Shown in pieces: positions 39,227 through 47,753 of a DNA stretch of 64,000 bases; the stretch's first letter is position 1; each line of letters begins with the position of its first letter. Below the pieces are notes generated by a model. It saw nothing but the letters and a program-made list of their open reading frames with translations, made no database searches and was not told the origin of the DNA. Source of the DNA: Methanosarcina sp. (GTDB taxonomy: Archaea > Halobacteriota > Methanosarcinia > Methanosarcinales > Methanosarcinaceae). Location of the stretch: NCBI GenBank assembly GCA_003164755.1, contig PLUB01000073.1, forward strand, positions 1 through 64,000, written 5' to 3'. A program made the translations under genes and the position numbers.

Positions 39227-39478
39227 TTAGTCATCATTTTCACAAGCTGTCTCTTCGTTACAGCGACAGTGGGAGCATCCACCGGTGTGAGAATGGGAAC
39301 ATCCACAACTGTGAGAGTGGGGACTGCCATAACTGCTGCAGCTGCCAACACAGTGATGATGTCCATGCAAATGGCATGCACTAGCTGCTCCTACAGTTAA
39401 TGATGCTACAAAAAGAACTGCTAGCAAAATAGTCAATACTTTTTTTGCTTTAAATGACTGTTTCAACATTAGTTTCAC
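39227..39478 (-). CDS. Secreted His/Cys-rich small protein
   Basis: An 83-residue exported protein. The signal segment (KKVLTILLAVLFVASLTVGA) closely matches that of the Tyr-Pro-Ser protein at 37217. The mature part has about a dozen His and eight Cys in patterns such as CHLHGHHHC, SHSCGCSHSHTGGCSHC, which should bind zinc, copper or similar metals. No anchor follows. It could buffer or store metals at the cell surface; that is inference from composition. Upstream, TTTCAACAT-N-TTTCACTCC-type leader sequence is shared with the 37217 gene. Confidence 0.65.
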   Translation of the reverse strand: MKLMLKQSFKAKKVLTILLAVLFVASLTVGAASACHLHGHHHCVGSCSSYGSPHSHSCGCSHSHTGGCSHCRCNEETACENDD

Positions 39479-40242
39479 TCCTTTTTTGTTAAAAATTAAT
39501 AAATTAGTATCACTTTAGGGGTGTTTGTTTGTCGATTCAAATCTTTTTTTCATGGTAAATGAACTATGAACTTAGTTCAAATGTGCAAATTTAACTTTCT
39601 GGAATTATCTGATTGGCTATCTGCTATTTGACTGTTGAAAAGTTAATTAGGTTCCATAAAACATTACTTGTTTGTAGTTAAAAATTTGCCAAGTTTAGCC
39701 ATAAATTACTGTACAAATCCCAAAATGAATTCAAGTTGTTTAATCAAAGTGGCAAAAGACGTTGAAATATGCTCAATAACCCATATGAAAAAGCCACCGT
39801 TAACGAAAAATCATCAAACAAATCGCAACGCCCGATATTTCCTGGAAACCATCTTGTTATCTGTTATGGTCTATATAATGATCGGGCTCCCTACTCAGAT
39901 CTCTTCCATGGTCATCAAAATCCCCTTCGCCCACAAAGCCCACGGGAGCCACTTTATAGACGCTAAGATCGATTTTGTAGGGGCTAGCATGAATTTGCCA
40001 TCGAGTAAGAACGTTACCTTGAGCCTATAAGTTCCCTATCCCTTGTTTATATTTACGAGTAGATTTTCAGATTTTTGTTTTAGGCAATAGTGGAATCAAA
40101 TCGCCATATATTTCAAAATTTTTTTACGAATTATATAGACAACCAATTTTCTTTTAAATATGTTTAAAGTTATCTACCTTTCAATATATTTGCGTTTATT
40201 AATTCAGTCAAGGAATTTATTGAATTTGATGGTGGCGAAGTC
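39479..40242. other. Gap with an uncertain small frame, upstream of the bacterial-type gene
   Basis: A 120-codon open frame at 39668-40030 has a hydrophobic stretch (FLETILLSVMVYIMIGLP) and might be the start of a broken surface protein, but it has no clear ribosome site. Part of it (39905-40060) resembles 42570-42710 and 29855-29920. Confidence 0.35.
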
Positions 40243-42234
40243 ATGAAATCTCTACTTCAACAAAACGGCTATTCATTCGATAAAGGGTTGCGCATATGGA
40301 GTCACCCGGAAAGAGAAAGCATCGCCTATAGTGACGGAGACGAAGTCGAGTTGCGATTATTCGATATCATAAATCGTGCAGACGATCTGAGCATTATGTC
40401 GCAAGAATTGAATGCTCAGATTACCGATTGGCCATCTTTTTATCACCTTTCTCGGCTTCGCGCTAACCTCCTGCGTCCAGTTCACGATCTCCTGAGAGGG
40501 CGTATTCTTGAAATTGGCGCAGGATGCGGGGCAGTTACGCGCTTTTTGGGCGAGACCGGAGCAAGCGTTTTTGCTCTCGAGGGTTCCGTGCGACGGGCAA
40601 AAATTGCAGCCGCACGCTGTCAGGATATGGATAACGTCACAGTAATTGCCGACTCTTTCGACCGCTTTACCGCCGCTAATGATTTTGATGTTATTACTTT
40701 GATCGGAGTGCTGGAGTATGCGCGCGTATTTTTCCCTTCCGACTCAGGAGATCCTGTTGATGCGATGCTGAGACATGCGCGCAAACTTCTTCGACCCAGC
40801 GGCATTCTGTTAGTGGCAATTGAAAATCAACTCGGACTGAAATATTTTGCAGGTTTCAAAGAGGATCATCTTGGCGTTCCAATGTACGGGATCGAAGACC
40901 TTTATCGTATGGATGGGGTCGTGACTTTTGGACAGAACGAATTGAGACAGCGAATAAACTCTGCTGGATTAGAGCATCAATATTGGTGGTTTCCCTTTCC
41001 CGACTACAAGGCTCCCGTCTGTTTTCTTTCCGAAGACGGCATTAAGGAAAAAGACAACATTGACCTGAGTACCTTGCTTTCGAATTCTGTGCGGTTCGAC
41101 CACCAGAATACTTACAAGCATCTGTTTTCGCTGGAGCAGGCCTATAAGCCAGCGTTTAGAAACGGCCTAACCGGAGACCTTGCTAACTCTTTTCTCGTTG
41201 TAGCTTCCGATCAGGAGCAGACGAGATTAGACAAGCCAATTCTCGGATGCCATTTTTCCGTACAACGCCGTTTGCAGTTTGCAAAGCAAGTGATTTTCTT
41301 GCGAAAAAGGGATGGAGGAATCGAGGTAAAAAACGAATTGCTTTACGGCAAGAACGCGCAGACGGAAAGGTCACCTCTTTCGGTTCATTTAGAATATGCG
41401 CCGTTTTTCCCCGGCACTCATTGGCAGCAACAGTTGACACGGATCGTCAACACGCCCGGATGGACTATTACAGATGTCCAAAATTGGGCAAAAACGTGGT
41501 TTGAAGCATTACTTGAATTTTCCGATCTGATGGAAAAACGGGATGAGCTTTCACCACAATTTCAAATTCTAGGAAATCTCTTTGATGCAGGCCCCCATAA
41601 TCTTATTGTTGACGATCAGAATGATTCGCACTTCTTTGACCAGGAATGGCGATTAGGTTTTCCAATTGAATTGGGATTTTTAGTGTTTCGAAGCCTTTTA
41701 TATTCATTGATGGCTCTTACAACGATAGCTCAACCGACTCTATCCACCGAAAAAAATATTCTTAATCTGCTGAAAAGCATGGTTCAGTCACTTGGCCTTT
41801 TGCTTATGGACGCGGACGTTGTCCGTTATCTTAGCATTGAATCCAACATTCAAGAATTGGCATCGGGTATAAAAGAACAGGTATCTTTTAAGCAGCTTGC
41901 CACGCGAGAACTGGTTGTGCGTAAGCCCTTGCCTGAATTAATAAACGCATGCGACGAAAACGGGGTTCTTCGTGAGCGGATATATGAGCTAGAACCGGCT
42001 GTGAGTGAACTTACTCAAGTCATTGAGGCCATGAAGCCTGAATTAATAAATGCATGCAACGAAAATAGGGTTCTTCGTGAGCGGATATCCGAGCTAGAGC
42101 CTGCTGTGAGTGAACTTACCCAAGTCATTGAGGCCATGAAGCAGTCTAGGTCCTGGAGAATAACGGCGCCACTACGAATGTTAATGCGCACTATCACTAC
42201 AGTTTACCATGCACCTTTTTGCTTTCGCAAATGA
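40243..42234 (+). CDS. WbdD-like methyltransferase/kinase with C-terminal coiled coil (bacterial origin)
   Basis: A 663-residue protein with three parts. Residues 60-220 are a class I SAM methyltransferase (ILEIGAGCGAVTRFLG at 88, ITLIGVLEYA, LLRPSGILLVAIEN). Residues 330-500 look like a small-molecule kinase: FDAGPHNLIVDD gives the catalytic D and N and HFFDQEW the metal-binding DxE. Residues 560-635 form a predicted coiled coil with a tandem 35-residue repeat, then SRSWRITAPLRMLMR, an end typical of bacterial glycan enzymes. This order matches WbdD, which caps O-antigen chains with methyl and phosphate and measures their length with its coiled coil. G+C content and codon use differ visibly from neighbours, so transfer from bacteria is likely. 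No glycosyltransferase lies beside it. Confidence 0.65.
   Translation: MKSLLQQNGYSFDKGLRIWSHPERESIAYSDGDEVELRLFDIINRADDLSIMSQELNAQITDWPSFYHLSRLRANLLRPVHDLLRGRILEIGAGCGAVTRFLGETGASVFALEGSVRRAKIAAARCQDMDNVTVIADSFDRFTAANDFDVITLIGVLEYARVFFPSDSGDPVDAMLRHARKLLRPSGILLVAIENQLGLKYFAGFKEDHLGVPMYGIEDLYRMDGVVTFGQNELRQRINSAGLEHQYWWFPFPDYKAPVCFLSEDGIKEKDNIDLSTLLSNSVRFDHQNTYKHLFSLEQAYKPAFRNGLTGDLANSFLVVASDQEQTRLDKPILGCHFSVQRRLQFAKQVIFLRKRDGGIEVKNELLYGKNAQTERSPLSVHLEYAPFFPGTHWQQQLTRIVNTPGWTITDVQNWAKTWFEALLEFSDLMEKRDELSPQFQILGNLFDAGPHNLIVDDQNDSHFFDQEWRLGFPIELGFLVFRSLLYSLMALTTIAQPTLSTEKNILNLLKSMVQSLGLLLMDADVVRYLSIESNIQELASGIKEQVSFKQLATRELVVRKPLPELINACDENGVLRERIYELEPAVSELTQVIEAMKPELINACNENRVLRERISELEPAVSELTQVIEAMKQSRSWRITAPLRMLMRTITTVYHAPFCFRK
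41932..42141 (+). repeat. Two tandem 105-base coding repeats
   Basis: Units 41932-42036 and 42037-42141 each encode 35 residues, starting PELINAC and ending VIEAMK, with only a few differences (for example DENGV versus NENRV, IYELE versus ISELE). The repeat keeps the frame and five heptads. Confidence 0.9.
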
Positions 42235-42251
42235 CCTCGCCTTTGCCGAGC

Positions 42252-42385
42252 CTGCTCAACTTAGATATTTTATCAACGAGGTAAAATATAAAATAGATAG
42301 GGGAGTACTTTCGCAGACAAATGGCCAGATACTGATTGATTCAGCAAATGATATAATTAATTCTTTAAGCAATCGTGTTAGGTAG
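42252..42385 (+). pseudogene. C-terminal fragment of a surface protein
   Basis: The frame reads AQLRYFINEVKYKIDRGVLS and NGQILIDSANDIINSL before TAG, like the conserved helical end of Methanosarcina PKD/NosD-type surface proteins (FINEVxxxxGKKLxxxQAxxLIxxAxxIINSL). No upstream part remains; the bacterial-type gene ends just before it. Confidence 0.5.
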
Positions 42386-42789
42386 GTAGAGATTATTTGA
42401 ATTCAATCGTATTGAAGCTCAAATTGATTATATAAATATTTGAAATAAAATATAGTTAAATGTATTGGAGTTATAGAAATTTCATAAAATCGATACATAA
42501 GGAATTAGCTATATTATGTATCAAGATTATGAGATAGGGTATCTACATCTAAAGCATGTGGTATCGGCATTATGATCGTGAAAGAAGCCACGGGGGACCC
42601 CTTTAGCGGTAGCTGAAACGATGTTGTGATGGCTAACTCCCACTAAGTCAACGAATGGGGACATTACCTTGGGCCTATCAGTGGCTTATTACCTATTTAC
42701 ATTTACGACTATAATGTTTATGCACCTATCTTTATTACCTTATAATATGTAGAATAACTAAGTTAGATGATTTATGAGATGATTAGTTT
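42386..42789. other. Non-coding gap with a stretch related to 39905-40060
   Basis: No gene is seen. From 42570 to 42710 the sequence (GAAGCCACGGGGGACC, ACATTACCTTGGGCCTATCAG) is a diverged copy of 39915-40065, so related DNA flanks the bacterial-type gene on both sides. Confidence 0.45.
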
Positions 42790-42962
42790 CCTTATTTGGC
42801 TCCAACTACTATTATAAATGTATGCAGCTATATCACTATTACATAAGATCACATGAAGGATTGGAAGGAGAGACGTCTGCTGAAGCTTGTGAGGTTGAGT
42901 TGAAATGGGGAATAAGTGATAACCTTATACAGAATGCGAGTGTGCAGGCAAAAACCACTTAA
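42790..42962 (+). pseudogene. IS6-family transposase, 3' fragment
   Basis: Reads LYHYYIRSHEGLEGETSAEA and CEVELKWGISDN, LIQNASVQAKT and a stop, the end of an IS6-type transposase (normally YNFIRPHxGLxGKTPAEACGI). It is the part missing from the fragment at 37873-38117 and lies in the same orientation. Confidence 0.6.
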
Positions 42963-43094
42963 AATTTTATTTTATCATTAATTCTTTTTTAGTGCAAATC
43001 TAAAATTAACTAGAGATTACTAATATTAAACTCAATTAAATATTGCTGCGTTTAGTTATTCCGTCATTTCTATCTGCCTCAATAATTATCTATT

Positions 43095-43676
43095 TATGTA
43101 TCACGCATTTCTAAAGGCTCTCAACTATCTGGAATTTCAAAGATGTGAGGTTTGCCACCAACATAACTGTTTACATTTCATTTGTCTATCAACTTTAAAA
43201 CGAATGCGTATGAACTAACCACTTTATCCAAAGTTATGTCTGGATAATACGCCGCTCTTCAGAAATGGAGTTCATGAAATTGACAATTCCCGATTATACC
43301 AAACGTCTTCCTTTCTTCATCAATTCCTGTATTAAATATACGGACTAAATTAGCATGATTTGTAGGCATGTTAACGCAACATAACACATCCAAATTAGTA
43401 TCTATTCCTTGAGATATTGTTTTCTCAGTTCTGCATCAGAATCTTCTAAAAAAGTGCAAAATCTTCCCACTTTTTGGTTTTGTCACCGTTGATAAATACA
43501 TTTATATTGGATAGAAATTTATTCCTTAAACTAGTCGCGCCAGAATATCCAACTATAAAATACGGAATTGGAGAAATTATCTTCTTTTCTTCCGACTATT
43601 CAGTACATCTGATTACTCTTCTATTGCCTGCTAACACAACACCATCTTTGCATAGGATACCAATTATTGATGTCAT
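43095..43676 (-). pseudogene. Decayed proteasome-like Ntn-hydrolase
   Basis: The minus strand starts MTSIIGILCKDGVVLAGNRR, then SEEKKIISPIPYFIVGYSGA, which is the start of a proteasome-type Ntn-hydrolase (TxxIGxxxKDGVVLAxDRR and IGxAGS). After several stops it ends DITLDKVVSSYAFVLKLIDK and VGGKPHIFEIPDS. These match the family order. The gene is clearly dead. It is not the main proteasome beta subunit, which would be essential. Confidence 0.55.
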
Positions 43677-44088
43677 TAGATGGTTAGTTAAGTAATTATT
43701 TGATTTTATTATTTCTTTATAATTTCACTGGGTTTAAAATCATCCAAATTCGTGTTTTATCATTATAACTTTCAATAATTGTAATATTTAAAAATATAAT
43801 ACCTACCAAATGCCTTGCAGTTTCCCCAACAAAATCCCCCGAGTTTTTAACCCCAATTTCTAAGAGACAATCCACAAAGACTCCACAGAACCGATGCACA
43901 TAATCTTTATGTACTAGAAATGTTATTCACAACATACCAATTCCGACTGATCACTTGATTTTTAATTCACCATCTTCAGGCTTAATGTTTTCGAATAGAC
44001 ACTATAGAAATGTTCGAACGCGATAGGGAGTTTTTCCCGCGTGAGTAAGGTTTTAATACAAATTACAAATCTTGCGGAGGAACATAAA
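43677..44088. other. Gap upstream of the ribosomal protein operon
   Basis: No intact gene is seen. The minus strand near 43760-43900 (MHRFCGVFVDCLLEIGVKNS) may be decayed coding DNA. A TATA-like ACACTATAG at 43998 and a short hairpin GGGAGTTTTTCCC at 44024-44036 lie at the operon front. Confidence 0.4.
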
Positions 44089-44469
44089 TTGGGTAAAAAA
44101 TCGCTGATAAAACTTACGAGAAAAACAAATCCGAAAATAGTTTCCCTTATTCTTACCCTGAAAGATAGAGCAAATACAGATGATGCTCCAATCTGGAAGG
44201 ATATCGCGAAACGTCTTGAGACACCGTCTAGAAATTATGCAACTGTAAATATAAGTAAAATCAACAGGCATACTGCAAATTCTGATGTCCTGCTCATCCC
44301 AGGGAAAGTTCTGGGCGCTGGCCTCATTGATCACCCTGTAACTGTTTCGGCTGTAACCTTCAGTGGATCAGCAATTAAAAAAATCACTGAAGCCGGTGGC
44401 AAATGTCTGAGTCTCGAAGAGATTATGGAAGCAAATCCAAAAGGGTCCGGTATTAAAATTTTTTGTTGA
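44089..44469 (+). CDS. rpl18e: Ribosomal protein L18e
   Basis: A 126-residue large-subunit protein. The family sequence runs [20 protein letters not shown] to [18 protein letters not shown] chose the TTG at 44089, eight bases after a CGGAGG site, because the family starts at GKKSL; a GTG at 44041 would add 16 residues of unrelated sequence. It is the first gene of the operon here. In many archaea rps13-rps4-rps11-rpoD come before it; they are absent, so the operon is cut at this point. Confidence 0.93.
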   Translation: MGKKSLIKLTRKTNPKIVSLILTLKDRANTDDAPIWKDIAKRLETPSRNYATVNISKINRHTANSDVLLIPGKVLGAGLIDHPVTVSAVTFSGSAIKKITEAGGKCLSLEEIMEANPKGSGIKIFC

Positions 44470-44482
44470 GAGGTTTAAGAAG

Positions 44483-44905
44483 ATGAAGGTTATCGATGCA
44501 AAAGGGCTTATTTTGGGACGTCTGGCAAGCAAAGTTGCAAAACAACTTCTTTTAGAAGACAAAAAAATATATGTTGTAAATGCCGAAAAAGCTGTGATTT
44601 CTGGCTCAAGGGCAACCACCCTTAAAGAATACATGGAAACTCGGAAAAGAGGTGCTACAGAGTTTGGGCCCTATTTTCCCAAGCGTCCAGACCGCATCCT
44701 GAAGAGAACTATTCGTGGAATGTTGCCTTATAAGAGATCTAGAGGCAGGGATGCAATGTCCAGACTCAAAGTCTATGTAGGTGTCCCCTACGAACTCAAG
44801 AGCGCTGAAGTGATCACCATTGAAGATGCCGATATGAGGCTTCTGAGTTCTAATAAATATCTAGAACTTGGTGAAGTGAGCCAGAAAATGGGTTCAAAAT
44901 TCTAA
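44483..44905 (+). CDS. rpl13: Ribosomal protein L13
   Basis: A 140-residue large-subunit protein of the uL13 family, archaeal type. Motifs include [26 protein letters not shown] and [27 protein letters not shown] site precedes the ATG. It is 13 bases after rpl18e and 13 bases before rps9. Confidence 0.96.
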   Translation: MKVIDAKGLILGRLASKVAKQLLLEDKKIYVVNAEKAVISGSRATTLKEYMETRKRGATEFGPYFPKRPDRILKRTIRGMLPYKRSRGRDAMSRLKVYVGVPYELKSAEVITIEDADMRLLSSNKYLELGEVSQKMGSKF

Positions 44906-44918
44906 AAGGTGAGTCCTC

Positions 44919-45323
44919 ATGATCAAAGTAGTTAATTCATCGGGAAAGCATAAGACTGCAACTGCACGTGCAACAGTCACAAAGGGAAATGGAAGGATAA
45001 GGATCAATAAAATTCCACTCGAGCTATATACCCCAGAGATTTCAATGATGAAGATCTCCGAACCTTTGATGATCGCAGGAAATGAGATCGTTTCTGGGAT
45101 TGACATCAATGTAGATGTTCGAGGCGGTGGAATTGTTGGGCAAGCTAATGCAGTAAGAACAGCTGTTGCTAGGGGTATTGTGGAATGGACAAATGATACA
45201 ATTGTTAGAGACAACTTCGCAAACTATGACCGAAGTTTACTTGTGAGCGATTCCAGACAGAAAGAATCAAAGAACTATGGTGGACCTGGGGCTCGGGCTA
45301 AATATCAGAAATCTTACAGGTAG
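44919..45323 (+). CDS. rps9: Ribosomal protein S9
   Basis: A 134-residue small-subunit protein of the uS9 family. It shows [18 protein letters not shown] near the start, the core [20 protein letters not shown], and the basic tail [17 protein letters not shown] that reaches the decoding site. GGTGAG lies before the ATG. Its stop is TAG, directly before rpoN, which shows that TAG can end genes in this genome. Confidence 0.96.
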   Translation: MIKVVNSSGKHKTATARATVTKGNGRIRINKIPLELYTPEISMMKISEPLMIAGNEIVSGIDINVDVRGGGIVGQANAVRTAVARGIVEWTNDTIVRDNFANYDRSLLVSDSRQKESKNYGGPGARAKYQKSYR

Positions 45324-45327
45324 AACT

Positions 45328-45516
45328 ATGATCCCAGTCAGATGTTTCTCATGTGGAAAAGTAATCTCTAACTATTGGGATGAGTACAAAAGACGTGTCA
45401 ACGATGGAGAAGAAGGTGCCTTAGTACTGGATGATCTAGGGATCACACGCTACTGCTGTCGCAGAATGATCTTAAGTCACGTCGAACTTGTTGATGTGCT
45501 TTCACCATACCAGTAA
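45328..45516 (+). CDS. rpoN: RNA polymerase subunit N (Rpb10-like)
   Basis: A 62-residue zinc-binding RNA polymerase subunit. The family start [13 protein letters not shown] holds the first Cys pair and [11 protein letters not shown] the second. The ATG is four bases after the rps9 stop, with AGGTAG upstream. The stop codon touches the first base of tRNA-Pro. Confidence 0.97.
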   Translation: MIPVRCFSCGKVISNYWDEYKRRVNDGEEGALVLDDLGITRYCCRRMILSHVELVDVLSPYQ

Positions 45517-45591
45517 GGGACCGTAGGGTAGCTTGGTCCATCCTTCGGCGTTCGGGACGCCGGAACCTGAGTTCGAATCTCAGCGGTCCCA
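45517..45591 (+). tRNA. tRNA-Pro (anticodon CGG)
   Basis: The acceptor stem GGGACCG pairs with CGGTCCC. The anticodon arm is CGGCG-TTCGGGA-CGCCG, with CGG at the anticodon place. The T arm is TGAGTTCGAATCTCA. Discriminator A at 45591; CCA is not encoded. It starts at the base after the rpoN stop codon and so must be cut from the operon transcript. Confidence 0.95.
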
Positions 45592-45705
45592 TTTCCCTGT
45601 GTAAGGAGTACTGGTTTTTAGTCATGTATGTGCTAAATATCAAATATATCATACTTTTAGATTATTGAATTTCATGTTTGCATTTTAGAGTTTCAGGGTG
45701 ATCAG

Positions 45706-45888
45706 TTGGTCAAGGAAATATATACTCGGTTCGAACGTGCGCGTATTGTAGGTGCAAGAGCGTTGCAAATTGCAATGGGAGCTCCTGTCCTTATTGAAGA
45801 CGATGGGCGGCTGGATCCTCTGAGTATGGCTATTGAAGAATTAAAAGCCGGAGTTATTCCTATCACAGTCAAGCGTAAAATTCATTGA
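45706..45888 (+). CDS. rpoK: RNA polymerase subunit K (Rpb6-like)
   Basis: A 60-residue RNA polymerase subunit. It reads [20 protein letters not shown] and GAPVLIEDD, with the [17 protein letters not shown] end, all standard for Rpb6. The TTG start follows GGGTGATC, a near-perfect match to the archaeal 16S rRNA 3' end, only a few bases upstream. Confidence 0.95.
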   Translation: MVKEIYTRFERARIVGARALQIAMGAPVLIEDDGRLDPLSMAIEELKAGVIPITVKRKIH

Positions 45889-45946
45889 AAATTATGTGGG
45901 ATTCATTTTAATATATTGAATATTTTTTATTTTATGAGGTGACTTT

Positions 45947-46687
45947 ATGGAGGAAATTGAGGAAATAGTGCAGCAGGAGGAAAACGAAGCACAGCATTCT
46001 CCTGAAGAAAATTTAGTGGCGGAAACAAAACCTGCACCTGAAAGGGAAGCCACAGCAAAAACCAGATCTACACCTGTAGAAGACGACGAAGCTTCTGCTA
46101 AAGAGGGAGCTACATCCCTTGTGGCCATTGATGAATATCTGGCAGCAGGTGTTCACATCGGAACTCAGCAGAAGACCCAGGATATGATGCGCTTCGTATA
46201 CAGGGTTAGAACTGACGGATTATATGTGCTTGACATCCAGTCAACAGATGAAAAAATCAAAGTTGCATCAAAATTGCTATCTCATTACGATCTTTCAAGA
46301 ATTCTTGTTGTTTCTTCAAGACAGTACGGTCAATATCCTGCAAGGATGCTCTCTAGGGCTCTTGGTACAAGGGCAATGCTTGGAAGATTCATTCCTGGTT
46401 CTCTTACAAATCCAGAGATATATGGCTTTTTTGAGCCTGAAGTTGTGATTGTGACCGATCCTGCAGGGGATGCCCAGGTTCTGAAGGAAGCTTCAAGTAT
46501 TGGAGTACCTGTTATAGCACTTTGCGATACTAACAATCTTATTTCAAACGTGGATCTTGTAATTCCCACGAACAACAAAGGTAGGAAAGCTCTTTCCCTT
46601 GTTTACTGGTTGCTTGCAAGGGAAGTCTCCAGGCTCAATGGTACCCCTTTCAATTATGAGTTGACTGACTTTGAAACTCCTCTTTGA
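45947..46687 (+). CDS. rps2: Ribosomal protein S2
   Basis: A 246-residue small-subunit protein of the uS2 family. An acidic low-complexity N-terminal extension (residues 1-60, [15 protein letters not shown] and on) precedes the core: [66 protein letters not shown]. The acidic extension is longer than in most archaea. GAGGTGAC lies before the ATG. Confidence 0.95.
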   Translation: MEEIEEIVQQEENEAQHSPEENLVAETKPAPEREATAKTRSTPVEDDEASAKEGATSLVAIDEYLAAGVHIGTQQKTQDMMRFVYRVRTDGLYVLDIQSTDEKIKVASKLLSHYDLSRILVVSSRQYGQYPARMLSRALGTRAMLGRFIPGSLTNPEIYGFFEPEVVIVTDPAGDAQVLKEASSIGVPVIALCDTNNLISNVDLVIPTNNKGRKALSLVYWLLAREVSRLNGTPFNYELTDFETPL

Positions 46688-46718
46688 TACCAAAAGACAC
46701 ACCTGCATACGGGCAAGG

Positions 46719-46728
46719 ATATATAAAA
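46719..46728 (+). promoter_or_regulatory. Promoter TATA box before the MEMO gene
   Basis: The sequence GGATATATAAAA lies about 30 bases before the ATG at 46757, so transcription would start close to the start codon. Confidence 0.5.
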
Positions 46729-46756
46729 AAAATCCATATTTAATATGGTGATTTAA

Positions 46757-47554
46757 ATGAGACGGCCAGCAGTTGCAGGGCAGTTTTATCCCCTTAATCC
46801 TGAATATCTAGAAGAAGAACTCAAGAGATGTTTTAAAGATCTGGAAATCCGGGAACGAGATGTTCTCGGAGCTGTTTGTCCACATGCAGGATATCTCTAT
46901 TCTGGGAAAGTGGCTGCGAGTGCCTATGCAACCCTCCCTAAAGCTGATACATATGTCCTTATTGGTCCCAATCATACTGGATACGGCTCACCTGTATCTG
47001 TATCCAAAGATACATGGGAGACTCCCTTGGGAATTGTAGAAGTTGATGTAACACTTGCCGATGGATTTTTAGGGAGCATCGTTGATGTAGACGAGCTAGG
47101 ACACAGATACGAACATTCTATTGAAGTGCAGATCCCTTTTCTCCAATATCTTTTTGGAAGATCTTTAAGGATACTCCCCATTTGTATGGGTATGCAGGAT
47201 GAAGAGACTGCAGTTGAGGTAGGAAACCTTGTTGCTAATCTTGTTTCCAAAAGTGGAAAAAAAGTTGTCTTTATATCTTCAAGTGATTTCACCCATTATC
47301 AGCCTGCAGAGAGTGCAAAGGAAATAGATAATGAAGTCATTGAGGCTATTCTTGATCTAGATGTATCCGAAATGTATAATATACTCTATAAGAAAAACGC
47401 GTCTGTATGCGGATATGGGCCAATTGCCACGATGCTTACCGCCTCTAAAAAGCTCGGTGGAAGCCGAGCTACTCTTCTTAATTATACAAACAGCGGTGCT
47501 ATTTCAGGAGATATGAACGCAGTTGTGGGATATGCAGCGATTATTGTGGAATAA
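46757..47554 (+). CDS. MEMO1 family protein
   Basis: A 265-residue protein of the MEMO family, related to class III dioxygenases. Conserved metal-site-like histidines are in CPHAGYLYSGK, LIGPNHTGYG and SSSDFTHYQ; the Cys of SVCGYGPI is also typical. The start MRRPAVAGQFYP is the family start. The biochemical role in archaea is not settled. In many Methanosarcina genomes it sits, as here, between rps2 and mevalonate kinase. Confidence 0.92.
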   Translation: MRRPAVAGQFYPLNPEYLEEELKRCFKDLEIRERDVLGAVCPHAGYLYSGKVAASAYATLPKADTYVLIGPNHTGYGSPVSVSKDTWETPLGIVEVDVTLADGFLGSIVDVDELGHRYEHSIEVQIPFLQYLFGRSLRILPICMGMQDEETAVEVGNLVANLVSKSGKKVVFISSSDFTHYQPAESAKEIDNEVIEAILDLDVSEMYNILYKKNASVCGYGPIATMLTASKKLGGSRATLLNYTNSGAISGDMNAVVGYAAIIVE

Positions 47555-47753
47555 GAGAAGTTCTACGAAAAAATTAAGCCCACTAGGTTTGGATTCTATT
47601 GAAAACCGAATAGTTATAATCACTTATGCCTGGGTAAGTTTTTTAGGGATATTACTTTTATTTAACTGCATACTGGTCCATAAAATTCAATTCAAAATAA
47701 GAAATTAAGTCCCTTATATGTTTAATACAAAATTAAGAATTTCAGAGGATATT

